From Vicinamibacteria bacterium (GTDB lineage Bacteria > Acidobacteriota > Vicinamibacteria > Vicinamibacterales > UBA8438): a stretch of DNA of 64,000 nt. Under the pieces are notes generated by a model, which was not told where the DNA came from, made no database searches, and was given only the letters and a program-made list of their open reading frames with translations. Below are positions 7,786 through 16,569 of the stretch, piece by piece (within the stretch, counting starts at the first letter, position 1; the number at the start of each line of letters is the position of its first letter). The stretch lies in the NCBI GenBank assembly GCA_022820825.1, contig JAJEEU010000067.1, positions 1 to 64,000 on the forward strand. Reading direction: 5' to 3'. Position numbers and translations under genes: made by a program.

Positions 7786-8537
7786 GCTCCTGCCTTTCGC
7801 GTCTGATGCGATCCCCGCAGTTCGCGCAGGATCTCACGTTCTTCTTCATCGAGCTGACTCTGCTCCAGCATTTCCGGCCGCCGCTCGAGCGTGCGCCGCA
7901 GCGCGGAGCGCTTGCGCCAGCGGTGGATCTCCGCGTGGTTGCCCGACATCAGCACATCCGGAACCCGCAGGCCGTCCAGCTCCGCCGGCCGCGTATAGTG
8001 CGGCCAGTCGAGCAGCCTGCGCGCGAACGAATCCGACCGGACCGACTCGGCGTCGCCGACGACGCCCGGCAGTTGCCGCGCGACCGCCTCCACGACGACC
8101 ATGGCCGGCAGCTCTCCGCCCGCCACCACGTAATCGCCGATCGACAGTTCCTCGGTCGCCACCTGCTCGCGCACCCGCTCGTCAATGCCCTCGTACCGGC
8201 CGCACAACAGCACGATGTGATCCAGGCGGCTGAGCCGCAGCGCCTCGTCGTGCGTAAGCAACGTCCCCTGCGGGGAGGTCAGCACGACGGCAGCCGGCGT
8301 CCCCCGCCGCGCGCGGACATCCTCGACCGCACGCACGAACGGCTCCGGCTTCATCACCATGCCGGGACCTCCGCCGTACGGGACATCGTCCACGGTGCCG
8401 CGCCTGTCCGCCGCGTACCTCCGCAGGTCGTGCACCGCCAGATCGAGCAACCCGCGCTCCGCGGCGCGCGCGATCACCCCTTCCGAGAGGAACGCGCCGA
8501 CCATGCGCGGGAAGATCGTGACGATGTCTATCTTCAT
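7782..8537 (-). CDS. trmD: tRNA (guanine-37-N1)-methyltransferase TrmD
   Basis: 251-residue SPOUT methyltransferase that makes m1G37 in tRNAs and prevents +1 frameshifting. The start [12 protein letters not shown] is canonical; [29 protein letters not shown], and [19 protein letters not shown] form the knotted AdoMet site, and the C-terminal part carries [15 protein letters not shown] and [11 protein letters not shown]. Although the frame is open further upstream, that extension is the family B hairpin element, which ends three bases before the ATG. No Shine-Dalgarno is seen before the ATG except AAG, so the element may matter for translation of trmD. Confidence 0.96.
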   Translation of the reverse strand: MKIDIVTIFPRMVGAFLSEGVIARAAERGLLDLAVHDLRRYAADRRGTVDDVPYGGGPGMVMKPEPFVRAVEDVRARRGTPAAVVLTSPQGTLLTHDEALRLSRLDHIVLLCGRYEGIDERVREQVATEELSIGDYVVAGGELPAMVVVEAVARQLPGVVGDAESVRSDSFARRLLDWPHYTRPAELDGLRVPDVLMSGNHAEIHRWRKRSALRRTLERRPEMLEQSQLDEEEREILRELRGSHQTRKAGA

Positions 8538-8540
8538 CTT

Positions 8541-8665
8541 CGTTAGCGTGGGGCTGCGCCCCACACCCCCGGCGGCTGCTAGCGGGGACCCCGTAGCCCC
8601 GCGCCGCTGCCGCCGGGCCGCGCCGTGCGCGGCCTGGGGACGGCCGGGGTGCTGGGCCGTCCCCT
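8541..8665 (-). repeat. 125 bp multi-hairpin element, family B, copy 1
   Basis: Matches 52061-52190 in inverted orientation; read on the minus strand both copies point the same way relative to the gene that follows. In order it holds GGGGACGG/CCGTCCCC, GGCCGCGC-ACG-GCGCGGCC, an outer stem CGGCGGC/GCCGCCG around GCGGGG/CCCCGC, and GTGGGGC-GCA-GCCCCAC, ending TAACG. Two runs of 33 and 30 bases are identical between copies. The outer stem and last hairpin differ in sequence between copies but keep pairing. It lies between rimM and trmD, in the sense direction, ending three bases before the trmD ATG. Confidence 0.85.
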
Positions 8666-8671
8666 GCATGC

Positions 8672-9295
8672 TCAACCTGTACGGGGCGTTCGGCGGCTAG
8701 CGGCGTCCTTGCCACCCGGCGGTTGCTGGCGACGATTCAGCTCCAGCAGGCCGGCGGGCGGGTCCACCACGATCACGCGCCGCTCGGGATCCACCTCCAC
8801 GCAAATAGATTCCGCCAGCGGCACATCGATCTCACCGGTCGCGCCGTCCGGATCGTCTGCCCGCCGCACCAGCAACCGGTGCGCGCCGGCGGAGCCGGCG
8901 ACCTCCGTCACCGTCCCGACATCCGCGCCCTCGACGGTGCGCACCGTGCAACCGGCAAGCGCATGATGATAGAACGACCCCGGCGGCAGCCCCGGCAATT
9001 CGCTCTCCGGAACCCGCAACTCCCGGCCGGCGAGCGCCTCCGCCTCGTCCATCGTTCCGATGCCGGCGAGCGTCAGCACCGGACGGCCGGCGTGAAAGCG
9101 CGCGGCCGCGATCTCCAGCCGCCGCAGCCGGCCGCCGTCCACGACGTGCAGCGCGTTGCCCGGTCGAAAGCGCAGGTCCGGAAAGTCGGTCTCCACGTTG
9201 GCGATGACCTGGCCGCGGTTGCCGTGCGCGCGCGCAACGCGCCCGACGACAATCATTGCCTCCCAGAGCGGCAGTTCCGCTTCATTCAGCCTCAT
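8672..9295 (-). CDS. rimM: ribosome maturation factor RimM
   Basis: 207-residue RimM, which binds ribosomal protein S19 and helps 16S rRNA processing. The N-terminal RimM domain reads IVVGRVARAHGNRGQVIA with TDFPDLRFRPGN, and the PRC-barrel half carries LPPGSFYHHALAGC and GEIDVPLAESICVEVDPERRVIVVDPPAGLLELN. The last 20 or so residues after LLELN are not family-like. The start is uncertain: the ATG at 9295 overlaps khpA by 14 bases, while an ATG at 9256 begins exactly at MIVVGRV and has GGGAGG very close before it. Position between khpA and trmD is the usual one. Confidence 0.93.
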   Translation of the reverse strand: MRLNEAELPLWEAMIVVGRVARAHGNRGQVIANVETDFPDLRFRPGNALHVVDGGRLRRLEIAAARFHAGRPVLTLAGIGTMDEAEALAGRELRVPESELPGLPPGSFYHHALAGCTVRTVEGADVGTVTEVAGSAGAHRLLVRRADDPDGATGEIDVPLAESICVEVDPERRVIVVDPPAGLLELNRRQQPPGGKDAASRRTPRTG

Positions 9296-9530
9296 CCAGA
9301 AACTCTACCTGGGCGTGTCCGCCGTCGAGTTGCGCCGCGGCCTCCGCCAGCGCGCGCACGGCCGCCGCCGTACGCCCCTGCCGGCCGATCACCTTCCCCA
9401 GGTCGCCGCCGGCGGTCGTCAGCGCCACGCGCGTCCTGTCCCCGCGCTCGGTTTCCGTGACGACAACCTCGTCGGGGTGCTCCACGAGCGCGCGGGCCAC
9501 GACCTCGACGACGTCGCGCGCGCGGCTCAT
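9282..9530 (-). CDS. khpA: KH-domain RNA-binding protein KhpA
   Basis: 82 residues forming one KH domain with the nucleic-acid loop GKVIGRQGRT near residue 45 and the following helix AAAVRALAEAAAQ. KhpA proteins (YlqC type) bind RNA, often with KhpB/EloR, and are encoded between rpsP and rimM, as here. The ATG overlaps the end of rpsP by four bases (ATGA). The acidic C-terminus ends in FLDEAE. Confidence 0.93.
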   Translation of the reverse strand: MSRARDVVEVVARALVEHPDEVVVTETERGDRTRVALTTAGGDLGKVIGRQGRTAAAVRALAEAAAQLDGGHAQVEFLDEAE

Positions 9531-10099
9531 GACGCCTCGGGCTCTTTCCCGGCCTTCGCCGGATCCTTCTTGTCCGTCGTTGCAACCGCTTCGGCCGGCG
9601 GCGCCTCTTCGGCTGGCTCCGCCTCGGCTGGCGCGGCGGCCTCTTCCGTTGATTCCGCCTCGGCGGCCGGTGCGGTCTCCTCGGCCGGCTCAGCCTTCGC
9701 CGCGGCTGCGGTCTCCTCAGGCGGCTCAACCTCCGCCGCGGCTTCGGCTGACTCCACCTCGGGCTCCGCCTCAACCGCGGGCGCCGGCTCGGCCGCGGGC
9801 GCCTCCTCGGCGGCGGGCGCCGGCTCGGCGGCGGGCGCCTCCTCGGCCGCCGCACCTGTCGCAGTCTCCGGATGCCGCGCAACCAGCGTCCGCACCGTGT
9901 CGCTCAACTGTGCGCCGCGATCCACCCAGTACCGCAGGCGCTGGCGGTCGACGTCGACAGTCTCAGGCTGCGCCGCCGGGTTGTAGTGTCCGAGCACCTC
10001 CAGCGCGGCCCCGTCATGCGCCGTGCGCGACTCGGTTACGACCATACGGAACAACGGCTTTTTCTTGGCACCTACTCTTCGCATTCGAATGGTGAGCAT
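9527..10099 (-). CDS. rpsP: 30S ribosomal protein S16 with long Ala/Glu/Pro tail
   Basis: 190 residues. The first 80 are ordinary S16: MLTIRMRRVGAKKKPLFRMV, HYNPAAQP, RLRYWVDRGAQLSDTVRTL. The remaining 110 or so are a low-complexity acidic tail made of repeated AAEEAPAAEPAP-like units (for example EEAPAAEPAPAAEEAPAAEPAP split over residues 86-110), ending in a Lys-rich piece DKKDPAKAGKEPEAS. S16 is usually about 80-90 residues, so the gene more than doubles it. Tail repeats at DNA level suggest growth by slippage. It is the second gene after the ffh promoter, and khpA overlaps its stop. Confidence 0.95.
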   Translation of the reverse strand: MLTIRMRRVGAKKKPLFRMVVTESRTAHDGAALEVLGHYNPAAQPETVDVDRQRLRYWVDRGAQLSDTVRTLVARHPETATGAAAEEAPAAEPAPAAEEAPAAEPAPAVEAEPEVESAEAAAEVEPPEETAAAAKAEPAEETAPAAEAESTEEAAAPAEAEPAEEAPPAEAVATTDKKDPAKAGKEPEAS

Positions 10100-10129
10100 G
10101 TGTTTCCTACCTCTCGGAACTTGCGGTGG

Positions 10130-11497
10130 TCAGCGCCGGGCTCCCGGCGCGCCCGGTATGCGCAGCCGCTCCCGCAGGCCGCGCGCGCCCGGCCTGCGCC
10201 CGCGCGCGCCGGCGCGAACGGTCTTGAGCAAACGGCGCATCTGCACGAACTGCTTCAACAGGCGGTTGACCTCTTCGACCGAGGTTCCGCTCCCCCGCGC
10301 CACGCGCCTTCGCCGGCTGCCGTTCATGAGGGCCGGCCTGCGGCGCTCCTCGCGCGTCATCGAGTCGATGATCGCCGCAACCCGCGCCATGCGCCGGGGA
10401 TCGATCTCGGGGTCGCCGGCGGCCAGCGAGCCCATCCCCGGAATCAGGCCCAGCAACTGATCCAGCGGACCCATGCGTCCGATCACGGCCAGTTGCCGGC
10501 GCAGGTCCTCCAGCGTGAAGTCGCCGCCCGGTGCAGGCCCGCCGGCCGGCTGCGCCTGCTGCCCGGCAGCCGCCTGCTCCGCCCGCTCGACGAGCGTGAG
10601 GACGTCGCCCATCCCGAGCATGCGCGACACCATGCGGTCCGGCGCGAACGACTCCAGGTCCTCGAGCCGCTCGCCGCAACCGCTGAAGACTATCGGCACG
10701 CCCACGACGGCCACGATGGAGAGGGCCGCGCCGCCGCGCGCGTCGCCGTCCATCTTGGTGAGGACGATGCCGGTGATTGCCGCCCGCCGATGGAACTCGC
10801 CCGCGCTCTTGACGGCATCCTGTCCCGTCATCGCGTCGGCGACGTACAGCCGCTCCGTCGGATCCACCGCCGCGGCAATCTCATCGAGCTCCGACATCAG
10901 GACGTCGTCGACGTGGAGCCGGCCGGCGGTATCCACTATCACGGTGTCGAACCCGTCCGCCCGGGCCTGCTCGACGGCCGAGCGCGCACGGGCGGCGGCA
11001 GACTCCCGCTCCGCCGGATCGTGCACCGCCAGATCGGCCTGGCTGCCGAGCACGGCCAACTGCTCGACGGCGGCGGGCCGCCGTACGTCGACCGACACGA
11101 GCAGCGGCCGCCTGCCCTGCCGCCGCAGCCAGTGCGCGAGCTTCGCCGCCGTGGTCGTCTTGCCCGAGCCCTGCAGGCCGATCAACAGCACTACCTGCGG
11201 CCGGCGGCCGGTCGCGCCGAAGACCGGACGCTGCTTGCCGAACAGCGCCAGCAGCTCGTCGCGCACGATGCCGACCACCTGCTGCGCCGGGGTCAGGCTG
11301 TCCAGCACCTTGCGGTCGACGGCGCGGTCTCTCACGCGGGCTACGAACGCCTTGACCACCTTGAAGTTGACGTCCGCCTCCAGCAGCGCCAGACGTATCT
11401 CGCGCAATGCCGCCTCCACCGCCGCGGGCGTCAGCCGCACCTCGCCTCGAATGCCGGCGAAGATGTCGCGGAAACGGTTGCCGAGAACTTCGAACAT
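10130..11497 (-). CDS. ffh: signal recognition particle protein Ffh
   Basis: 455-residue SRP54 GTPase. It binds 4.5S RNA and signal sequences of nascent membrane proteins and docks to FtsY. The N domain starts MFEVLGNRFRDIF; the G domain has GLQGSGKTTTAAKLA near residue 105, SVDVRRPAAVEQL, DTAGRLH, and TKMDGDARGGAALS. The methionine-containing M domain (about 325-425) has GDVLTLVERAEQAAA, GPLDQLLGLIPGMG and RRRRVARGSGTSVEEVNRLLKQF, the RNA-binding helix region. A consensus promoter precedes it, and rpsP follows after 30 bases. Confidence 0.96.
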   Translation of the reverse strand: MFEVLGNRFRDIFAGIRGEVRLTPAAVEAALREIRLALLEADVNFKVVKAFVARVRDRAVDRKVLDSLTPAQQVVGIVRDELLALFGKQRPVFGATGRRPQVVLLIGLQGSGKTTTAAKLAHWLRRQGRRPLLVSVDVRRPAAVEQLAVLGSQADLAVHDPAERESAAARARSAVEQARADGFDTVIVDTAGRLHVDDVLMSELDEIAAAVDPTERLYVADAMTGQDAVKSAGEFHRRAAITGIVLTKMDGDARGGAALSIVAVVGVPIVFSGCGERLEDLESFAPDRMVSRMLGMGDVLTLVERAEQAAAGQQAQPAGGPAPGGDFTLEDLRRQLAVIGRMGPLDQLLGLIPGMGSLAAGDPEIDPRRMARVAAIIDSMTREERRRPALMNGSRRRRVARGSGTSVEEVNRLLKQFVQMRRLLKTVRAGARGRRPGARGLRERLRIPGAPGARR

Positions 11498-11549
11498 TTC
11501 AGGAGTCGGCGCTCAAGACAGCCTCTAAGCGACTGAAAAACAGCCGCTT

Positions 11550-11579
11550 ATCATAGACGCTGGAGGCGCGGGGTGTCAA
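11550..11579 (-). promoter_or_regulatory. sigma70-type promoter of ffh operon
   Basis: On the minus strand TTGACA (11579-11574), an 18-base spacer and TATGAT (11555-11550). The start would be near 11543, giving a leader of about 46 bases before the ffh ATG. It lies in the 106-base gap between ribAB and ffh, so ffh through thiE can be transcribed independently of the rib genes. Confidence 0.75.
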
Positions 11580-11603
11580 CGCGGGGCGGGCGCTGCGCGC
11601 CCG

Positions 11604-12863
11604 TCAGACCGAGGACAGCTTGTGCCCGAGCTTTTCCTTCTTGGTCTTCAGATAGTCGCGGGCGAACGCCGGCGCCGACACTTCGAGAGGAATGGTCTCG
11701 GCCACCGACAGGCCGTACCCCTCGAGGCCGATGAACTTGCGCGGATTGTTGGTGAGCAGGCGCATGGTGTGCACCCCGAGGTCGCGGAGTATCTGGGCGC
11801 CGATGCCGTAGTCGCGCTGGTCGGGCTTGAAGCCGAGACGCTCGTTCGCCTCGACCGTGTCCAGCCCCTCGTCCTGCAGTTCGTAGGCGCGGATCTTGTT
11901 GCCGAGCCCGATGCCGCGCCCTTCCTGGTTCAGGTACAACAGCACGCCGCGCTCCTCGGCGGCAATCTGCTGCATGGCCGCGTCCAGTTGCCGGCCGCAG
12001 TCGCAGCGCGTGGAACGGAACACCTCGCCCGTCAGGCAGCGGGAGTGCACGCGGACCAGGATGTCCCGCCCGTCGCCGACGTCGCCCCGGACGACGGCGA
12101 TATGCGTGCTGCCGTCTATCTCGCTCTCGTAGGCGTACGTCTGGAACGGACCGTGATCGGTAGGCATCCTGGCGGACGCAACCCGCTTTACGAGCCGGTC
12201 GTTGCGCATGCGGTACTTGATGAGATCCGCAATGGTGATCATCAGGAGCCGGTGCCGCTTCGCGAACCGCGACAGCTCCTTGACGCGCGCCATCGTGCCG
12301 TCGTCGCTCATGATCTCGCAGATCACGCCCGCCGGGTACAGGCCGGCCAGGCGCGCGAGGTCGACCGCCGCCTCCGTCTGCCCGGCGCGGACGAGGACGC
12401 CCCCGCGGCGGGCGCGCAAGGGGAACATGTGGCCCGGCCGCGCCAGGTCCGCCGGCCGGGTCGCCGGGTCGATCGCCGCGCGCACCGTCGCCGCGCGGTC
12501 GGCGGCCGAGATGCCGGTGCTGGTGACGTCCCGCGCCTCGATGGAAACCGCGAACGCGGTCTCGAACCGCGACGTGTTCTCCGGGACCATCAGCGGGAGC
12601 TGCAGCTCGTCGAGCCGCTCGCCGGTCAGCGGCATGCAGATCAGTCCGCGGCCGTAGCGCGCCATGAAGTTGATGGCTTCCGGCGTGACCCGCTCGGCGG
12701 CAATCGTCAGATCGCCTTCGTTCTCGCGGTCCTCGTCGTCCACGACGATGACCATCTCACCGCTGCGGATCGCCTCGACCGCCTGCTCGATCGGCGCGAA
12801 CAGGCCCGGCGGGCGCACCACGCGCCGCGGTCCGGATGCCGCGTCCCGTTTCGTCCCGGGCAC
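11604..12863 (-). CDS. ribAB: bifunctional DHBP synthase / GTP cyclohydrolase II
   Basis: About 419 residues with two enzymes of riboflavin synthesis. The N-terminal half is 3,4-dihydroxy-2-butanone-4-phosphate synthase ([34 protein letters not shown]). The C-terminal half is GTP cyclohydrolase II, with the zinc ligands in [17 protein letters not shown] and the GTP/catalytic region [20 protein letters not shown]. The ribE stop at 12869 lies just before; the first good start after it is GTG at 12863, giving MPGTKRD. An ATG-initiated longer frame would overlap ribE and is not family-like. Last gene of the ribD-ribE-ribAB group; lumazine synthase (ribH) is not in the window. Confidence 0.93.
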   Translation of the reverse strand: MPGTKRDAASGPRRVVRPPGLFAPIEQAVEAIRSGEMVIVVDDEDRENEGDLTIAAERVTPEAINFMARYGRGLICMPLTGERLDELQLPLMVPENTSRFETAFAVSIEARDVTSTGISAADRAATVRAAIDPATRPADLARPGHMFPLRARRGGVLVRAGQTEAAVDLARLAGLYPAGVICEIMSDDGTMARVKELSRFAKRHRLLMITIADLIKYRMRNDRLVKRVASARMPTDHGPFQTYAYESEIDGSTHIAVVRGDVGDGRDILVRVHSRCLTGEVFRSTRCDCGRQLDAAMQQIAAEERGVLLYLNQEGRGIGLGNKIRAYELQDEGLDTVEANERLGFKPDQRDYGIGAQILRDLGVHTMRLLTNNPRKFIGLEGYGLSVAETIPLEVSAPAFARDYLKTKKEKLGHKLSSV

Positions 12864-12868
12864 CGTAA

Positions 12869-13507
12869 TCAGCTCGCCTCCCCGCGCACCGGCCGCCCGG
12901 TCTCGAACGCCGCGGCGCCGTGCGCCGCCTCCATGGCGTTGAGCACGTACTTGCCGATGATATCGCACTCGAGATTCACCGCGTCCCCCACGCCGGCCCC
13001 CCGCAGCCGCGTATGGTCCCAGGTATACGGCACGATCTGCACGTCGAACCGGCCCGCGCCGAGCGCGGCCACGGTGAGGCTCACGCCGTCGACGGCTATG
13101 GATCCTTTCCGCACGATCAGCGGCTGCAGCGACGCCGGGTGCTCGAAGCTGAGGCGGCGGAACTCCGCTTCTTCCCGGATGCCCGCCAGGCGTCCCGTGC
13201 CGTCCACGTGACCGAGCACGAAATGCCCGCCGACGCGTCCGTCGGCGGGCAACGGACGCTCAAGGTTGACCAGCATCCCCTCGGCCGTCCCGCCCAGCGT
13301 CGTCACGCGCGCGGTCTCCGGCGACACGTCGGCGGTGAACCAGTCCGCACCCGCCTCGACGACGGTCAGGCAGACGCCGTTCACCGCGATGCTGTCGCCG
13401 GCAGCCAGCTCACCCGCCAGCGGACAGCGCACGCGCAGGACGAGTCCGGCCGGCGTGCGCGCGGCCCCGGTGACGGATCCGACTGCCTCAATCAAGCCGC
13501 TGAACAT
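12869..13507 (-). CDS. ribE: riboflavin synthase, alpha chain
   Basis: 212-residue riboflavin synthase that dismutates two 6,7-dimethyl-8-ribityllumazine molecules. Two lumazine-binding repeats are visible: the first starts [12 protein letters not shown] with [13 protein letters not shown], the second has [12 protein letters not shown] and [12 protein letters not shown]. The ATG at 13507 gives the canonical start; the longer frame is a shadow of ribD. Its start lies inside the last 20 bases of ribD, so translation is probably coupled. Confidence 0.95.
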   Translation of the reverse strand: MFSGLIEAVGSVTGAARTPAGLVLRVRCPLAGELAAGDSIAVNGVCLTVVEAGADWFTADVSPETARVTTLGGTAEGMLVNLERPLPADGRVGGHFVLGHVDGTGRLAGIREEAEFRRLSFEHPASLQPLIVRKGSIAVDGVSLTVAALGAGRFDVQIVPYTWDHTRLRGAGVGDAVNLECDIIGKYVLNAMEAAHGAAAFETGRPVRGEAS

Positions 13508-14591
13508 GGCCCTCCAGCAGCATGTCCACTCCGAGCCGCCGCACCCGGGCGTCCCGCAACTTGGCGACGGACATCCCGTCGTCCATCCAGGGCACGCCGC
13601 GCGCTCCCAGGCAAACCGGCGCGACATAGCGTTGCACGCGGTCGACGACACCCGCCGACCACGCCGCCCGGTGGACTGTCGTGCCGCCCTCCAGCAGCAA
13701 CGACGTGATCTCGCTCGCGCCCAGGCGCTGCATGACCTCGGCCATGGCGCCGGTTTCGAGCGGCTGGAGCGCGGCGCCGGCAGCCCGCAACCGATCCGCC
13801 GCCGGCTCCTGCGACCCGAGTGCCGCCGCCGTCGTCATGATTACGATCGGTCCGGCTTCCAGCGTACCGAACATCTTCGCCGTGGGCGGCGTGCGCAACC
13901 GCCTGTCGAATACGACGCGCGTCAGCGGCAGCCGGCGCCGTGCGCCGCGCGCCGTCAGCAACGGATCGTCGACGAGCACGGTGGTCGAGCCGACACCGAC
14001 AGCATCCACCTCGGCGCGCGTCGCGTGCACGGCGGCGGCCGCGGCGGAACCGGTGATCTGCGTGCGCACTCCCGGACCCGCGGCGATGCGGTTGTCGCGG
14101 CTGGTCGCGATCTTCAGCGTTACGAACGGCCGCCCGAGCGCGGCCCACGTCAGGAACACCTCGTTCAACCGGGCGGCCTCGGCCCGCCGCACTCCCACAT
14201 CCACCTGAATGCCGCGCTGCCGGAGCCATGCGATGCCCGCGCCGTTGACCCTGGGGCTCGGATCGCCGACGGCAACCACGACGCGCCGGATGCCTGCCTC
14301 GGCGATGCGCGCCACGCACGGCCCGGTGCGCCCCTGGTGGGCGCACGGCTCGAGCGTGCAGTACAACGTTGCGCCGCGCGCCGCGGCGCCGGCCGCGTCC
14401 AGCGCGCACACCTCGGCGTGCGCTGCCCCGGCCCGCGCGTGGAAGCCGCTGCCGACGACCGAACCCGTGTCGGACACCACGACCGCACCCACCATGGGGT
14501 TCGGGCTGGTCCGCCCCCTCCCCTGCCGCGCGAACGCCAGCGCGCGGTCCATGTGGACACCGTCGGTCCCGTCCCGCCATGCCGCTACCAT
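13488..14591 (-). CDS. ribD: bifunctional pyrimidine deaminase/reductase RibD
   Basis: 367 residues. The N-terminal deaminase domain has the zinc site HAEVCAL and PCAHQGRTGPC, preceded by MDRALAFARQGRGRTSPNPMVGAVVV; the C-terminal reductase domain has VTLKIATSRDNRI, TRVVFDRRLRTPP and LLLEGGTTVHRAAW. It converts the GTP cyclohydrolase II product in two steps on the way to riboflavin. Start ATG at 14591 overlaps the end of ftsY by seven bases; an internal ATG at MDRALAF (about 12 residues later) is possible. The long upstream frame is a shadow of ftsY. Confidence 0.94.
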   Translation of the reverse strand: MVAAWRDGTDGVHMDRALAFARQGRGRTSPNPMVGAVVVSDTGSVVGSGFHARAGAAHAEVCALDAAGAAARGATLYCTLEPCAHQGRTGPCVARIAEAGIRRVVVAVGDPSPRVNGAGIAWLRQRGIQVDVGVRRAEAARLNEVFLTWAALGRPFVTLKIATSRDNRIAAGPGVRTQITGSAAAAAVHATRAEVDAVGVGSTTVLVDDPLLTARGARRRLPLTRVVFDRRLRTPPTAKMFGTLEAGPIVIMTTAAALGSQEPAADRLRAAGAALQPLETGAMAEVMQRLGASEITSLLLEGGTTVHRAAWSAGVVDRVQRYVAPVCLGARGVPWMDDGMSVAKLRDARVRRLGVDMLLEGHVQRLD

Positions 14592-15523
14592 GACTGCGTG
14601 AACAGCGCGTCGACATACGCGTCGGGCGCGAACGGCAACAGGTCCTCGAGCGCCTCGCCCACGCCGACGTAGCGAATCGGCAAGCCGAGCTCGCAGGCTA
14701 TGGCCACCGCGATGCCCCCCTTGGCGGTGCCGTCGATCTTGGTCAGCACGATGCCGTTCACCCCCGCGCGTTCGAGGAACTGCCGGGCCTGGACGAGACC
14801 GTTCTGCCCCACCGTGGCGTCCAGCGCGAGCAATACGTCGTGCGGCGCTCCGGCGACCGCCCGCGACGCCACGCGCCGGATCTTTTCGAGCTCGGCCATC
14901 AGGTCGCTGCGCGTGTGCAGGCGCCCGGCCGTATCGACGATCACGACGTCGCGGCCGCGGGCCCGCGCCGCATCGATCGCGTCGTACACGATCGCGGCCG
15001 GGTCGCCGCCCGCGCGCGCCTTCACCATGTCGACGCCGGCCCGCTGCGCCCATGCCGCCAACTGATCGATCGCGGCCGCGCGGAAAGTATCCGCGGCGCA
15101 TATGAGCGGCCGGGCGCCTTCGCGCTGGAGCAGGGCCGCCAGCTTGCCAACGGTCGTCGTCTTCCCCGTGCCGTTGACACCGACCACCAGGACGACCCGC
15201 GGGCTGGCCGCGACCGGCGGCGGTGGCGGCGGAGCGGACAGGATGCGCAGCATCTCACGACGCACCCGCCCGCGCAGCGGCGGCCCGCCCGCGGCGGCAG
15301 CCTCCGCGTCGATACCCGCCATTATCCTCGCCGCCGCGGCAACCCCCACGTCCGCCTCCAGCAGCACCTCCTCGATCGAGTCGGCGGTTGCACGCCTGTC
15401 GGCCGCTGCGCCCTCGTTTCCGGCGGCGGCGCCGGCAATCGCGTCAAGGCTCCTGCCCAGCCGCGCGGCGGTGTTCCGCAGGACCGCGCCCAGGCGGTCG
15501 CGCAGCCCCGGCCCTAGCGCCAC
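14585..15523 (-). CDS. ftsY: signal recognition particle receptor FtsY
   Basis: 312-residue SRP receptor GTPase consisting of the NG domains only; the long acidic A domain of E. coli FtsY is absent, as in many bacteria. N domain: SIEEVLLEADVGVAAAARIM. G domain: GVNGTGKTTTVGKLA near residue 115, CAADTFRAAAIDQL, VDTAGRLHTRSDLMAELEKI, LTKIDGTAKGGIAV, and the C-terminal GVGEALEDLLPFAPDAYVDALF. An Ala/Pro-rich linker (SAPPPPPPV) precedes the G domain. Downstream ribD overlaps its stop. Confidence 0.96.
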   Translation of the reverse strand: MALGPGLRDRLGAVLRNTAARLGRSLDAIAGAAAGNEGAAADRRATADSIEEVLLEADVGVAAAARIMAGIDAEAAAAGGPPLRGRVRREMLRILSAPPPPPPVAASPRVVLVVGVNGTGKTTTVGKLAALLQREGARPLICAADTFRAAAIDQLAAWAQRAGVDMVKARAGGDPAAIVYDAIDAARARGRDVVIVDTAGRLHTRSDLMAELEKIRRVASRAVAGAPHDVLLALDATVGQNGLVQARQFLERAGVNGIVLTKIDGTAKGGIAVAIACELGLPIRYVGVGEALEDLLPFAPDAYVDALFTQSW

Positions 15524-15542
15524 GGCCCGCTTGCGGGCCGCG

Positions 15543-16547
15543 TCATCCGGCCTCCACCTCCGACCGCTGGCGCCGCAGCATCAGCTCCTCCACGGCGTCC
15601 CGCGGCGTCTTGCGGCCACCGAGCACGTCGGCCATCTGCGCCGTTATCGGCAGCTCGACACCGCAGCGGCCGCCGAGCGCCAGCGCCGCCCGGGTCGTCC
15701 TGACCCCCTCGGCAACCGCCTTCATCTCGCCGAGTATCTCGCCAAGCGGCCGACCCTTGCCGAGCTCGATCCCGACCGATCGGTTGCGGCTGAGCCGGCC
15801 CGTGCAGGTGAGGACGAGATCGCCGAGTCCACTGAGGCCGGCCAGCGTCTCGCGCTGCCCTCCCAGGGCGGCTGCCAGCCTGGAAATCTCGGCGAGGCCG
15901 CGCGTAATCAGCGCCGAGCGGGCATTGTCGCCGAGCCCGAGCGACTCCACCGCGCCGGCCGCGATGGCGATGACGTTCTTCATGGCCCCGCCGATCTCCA
16001 CGCCTACCAGGTCCCGCGTGCCGTACAGCCGGAAATAACGCGATCGGAATTCCCGTTGCACCGCCGCGACCGTGTCGTCGCTGCGACCGGCCACCGAGAC
16101 GGCGGTAGGCGCGCCGCGCGCCAGCTCGGCGGCAAAGCTCGGTCCCGAGAGCACGGCAATCGGCCAGCCGGCACCCAACTCCTCCTCCATGACCTCCGAC
16201 ACGCGCAGGAGCGTCTCGACCTCCAGTCCCTTCGTCGCGCTCACGACCACCGTGCCGCGTGCAAGCAGCGGCCGCGCCCTGCGGATGACTTCCCGCGTGC
16301 CGTGGGACGGGATCGCGGACACGACGCAGGCGGCGCCGTGCAGCGCCCGGTCCAGATCGGCGGTCGGCCGCAGCGTGGCCGGCATCTCGACGCCCGGAAG
16401 GTAGGCGCGGTTCTCGCCCGTCGCCGACATCTCCGCGACCAGACCCCCATCCCTGGCCCAGAGCGACACTTCCCGGTCCGGACGTGCGAGGTGGACGGCC
16501 AGCGCCGTACCCCAGGCGCCCCCTCCCAGCACGGCAATGCGCTGCAT
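15543..16547 (-). CDS. gpsA: glycerol-3-phosphate dehydrogenase [NAD(P)+]
   Basis: 334-residue GpsA, which reduces dihydroxyacetone phosphate to sn-glycerol-3-phosphate for phospholipids. The Rossmann motif IAVLGGGAWGTALA is at the N-terminus; SATKGLE, LSGPSFAAELARGAPTAV, EIGGAMKNVIAIAAG with the catalytic Lys region, LGDNARSALITRGLAEI and GLSGLGDLVLTCTG are present. I chose ATG 16547 (MQRIAVLG) because GGCGGA lies seven bases before it; the ATG two codons upstream (16553) is too close to that site. It directly follows plsY, so the two first steps of phosphatidic acid synthesis are coupled. Confidence 0.95.
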   Translation of the reverse strand: MQRIAVLGGGAWGTALAVHLARPDREVSLWARDGGLVAEMSATGENRAYLPGVEMPATLRPTADLDRALHGAACVVSAIPSHGTREVIRRARPLLARGTVVVSATKGLEVETLLRVSEVMEEELGAGWPIAVLSGPSFAAELARGAPTAVSVAGRSDDTVAAVQREFRSRYFRLYGTRDLVGVEIGGAMKNVIAIAAGAVESLGLGDNARSALITRGLAEISRLAAALGGQRETLAGLSGLGDLVLTCTGRLSRNRSVGIELGKGRPLGEILGEMKAVAEGVRTTRAALALGGRCGVELPITAQMADVLGGRKTPRDAVEELMLRRQRSEVEAG

Positions 16548-16569
16548 GGACATTTCCGCCAGGCAGGCC

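Noticed and set aside
11580..11604. GGGCGC-GCA-GCGCCC hairpin after ribAB as a terminator
   Set aside because: There is no T-run on the minus strand after the stem; recorded only as a possible weak hairpin.
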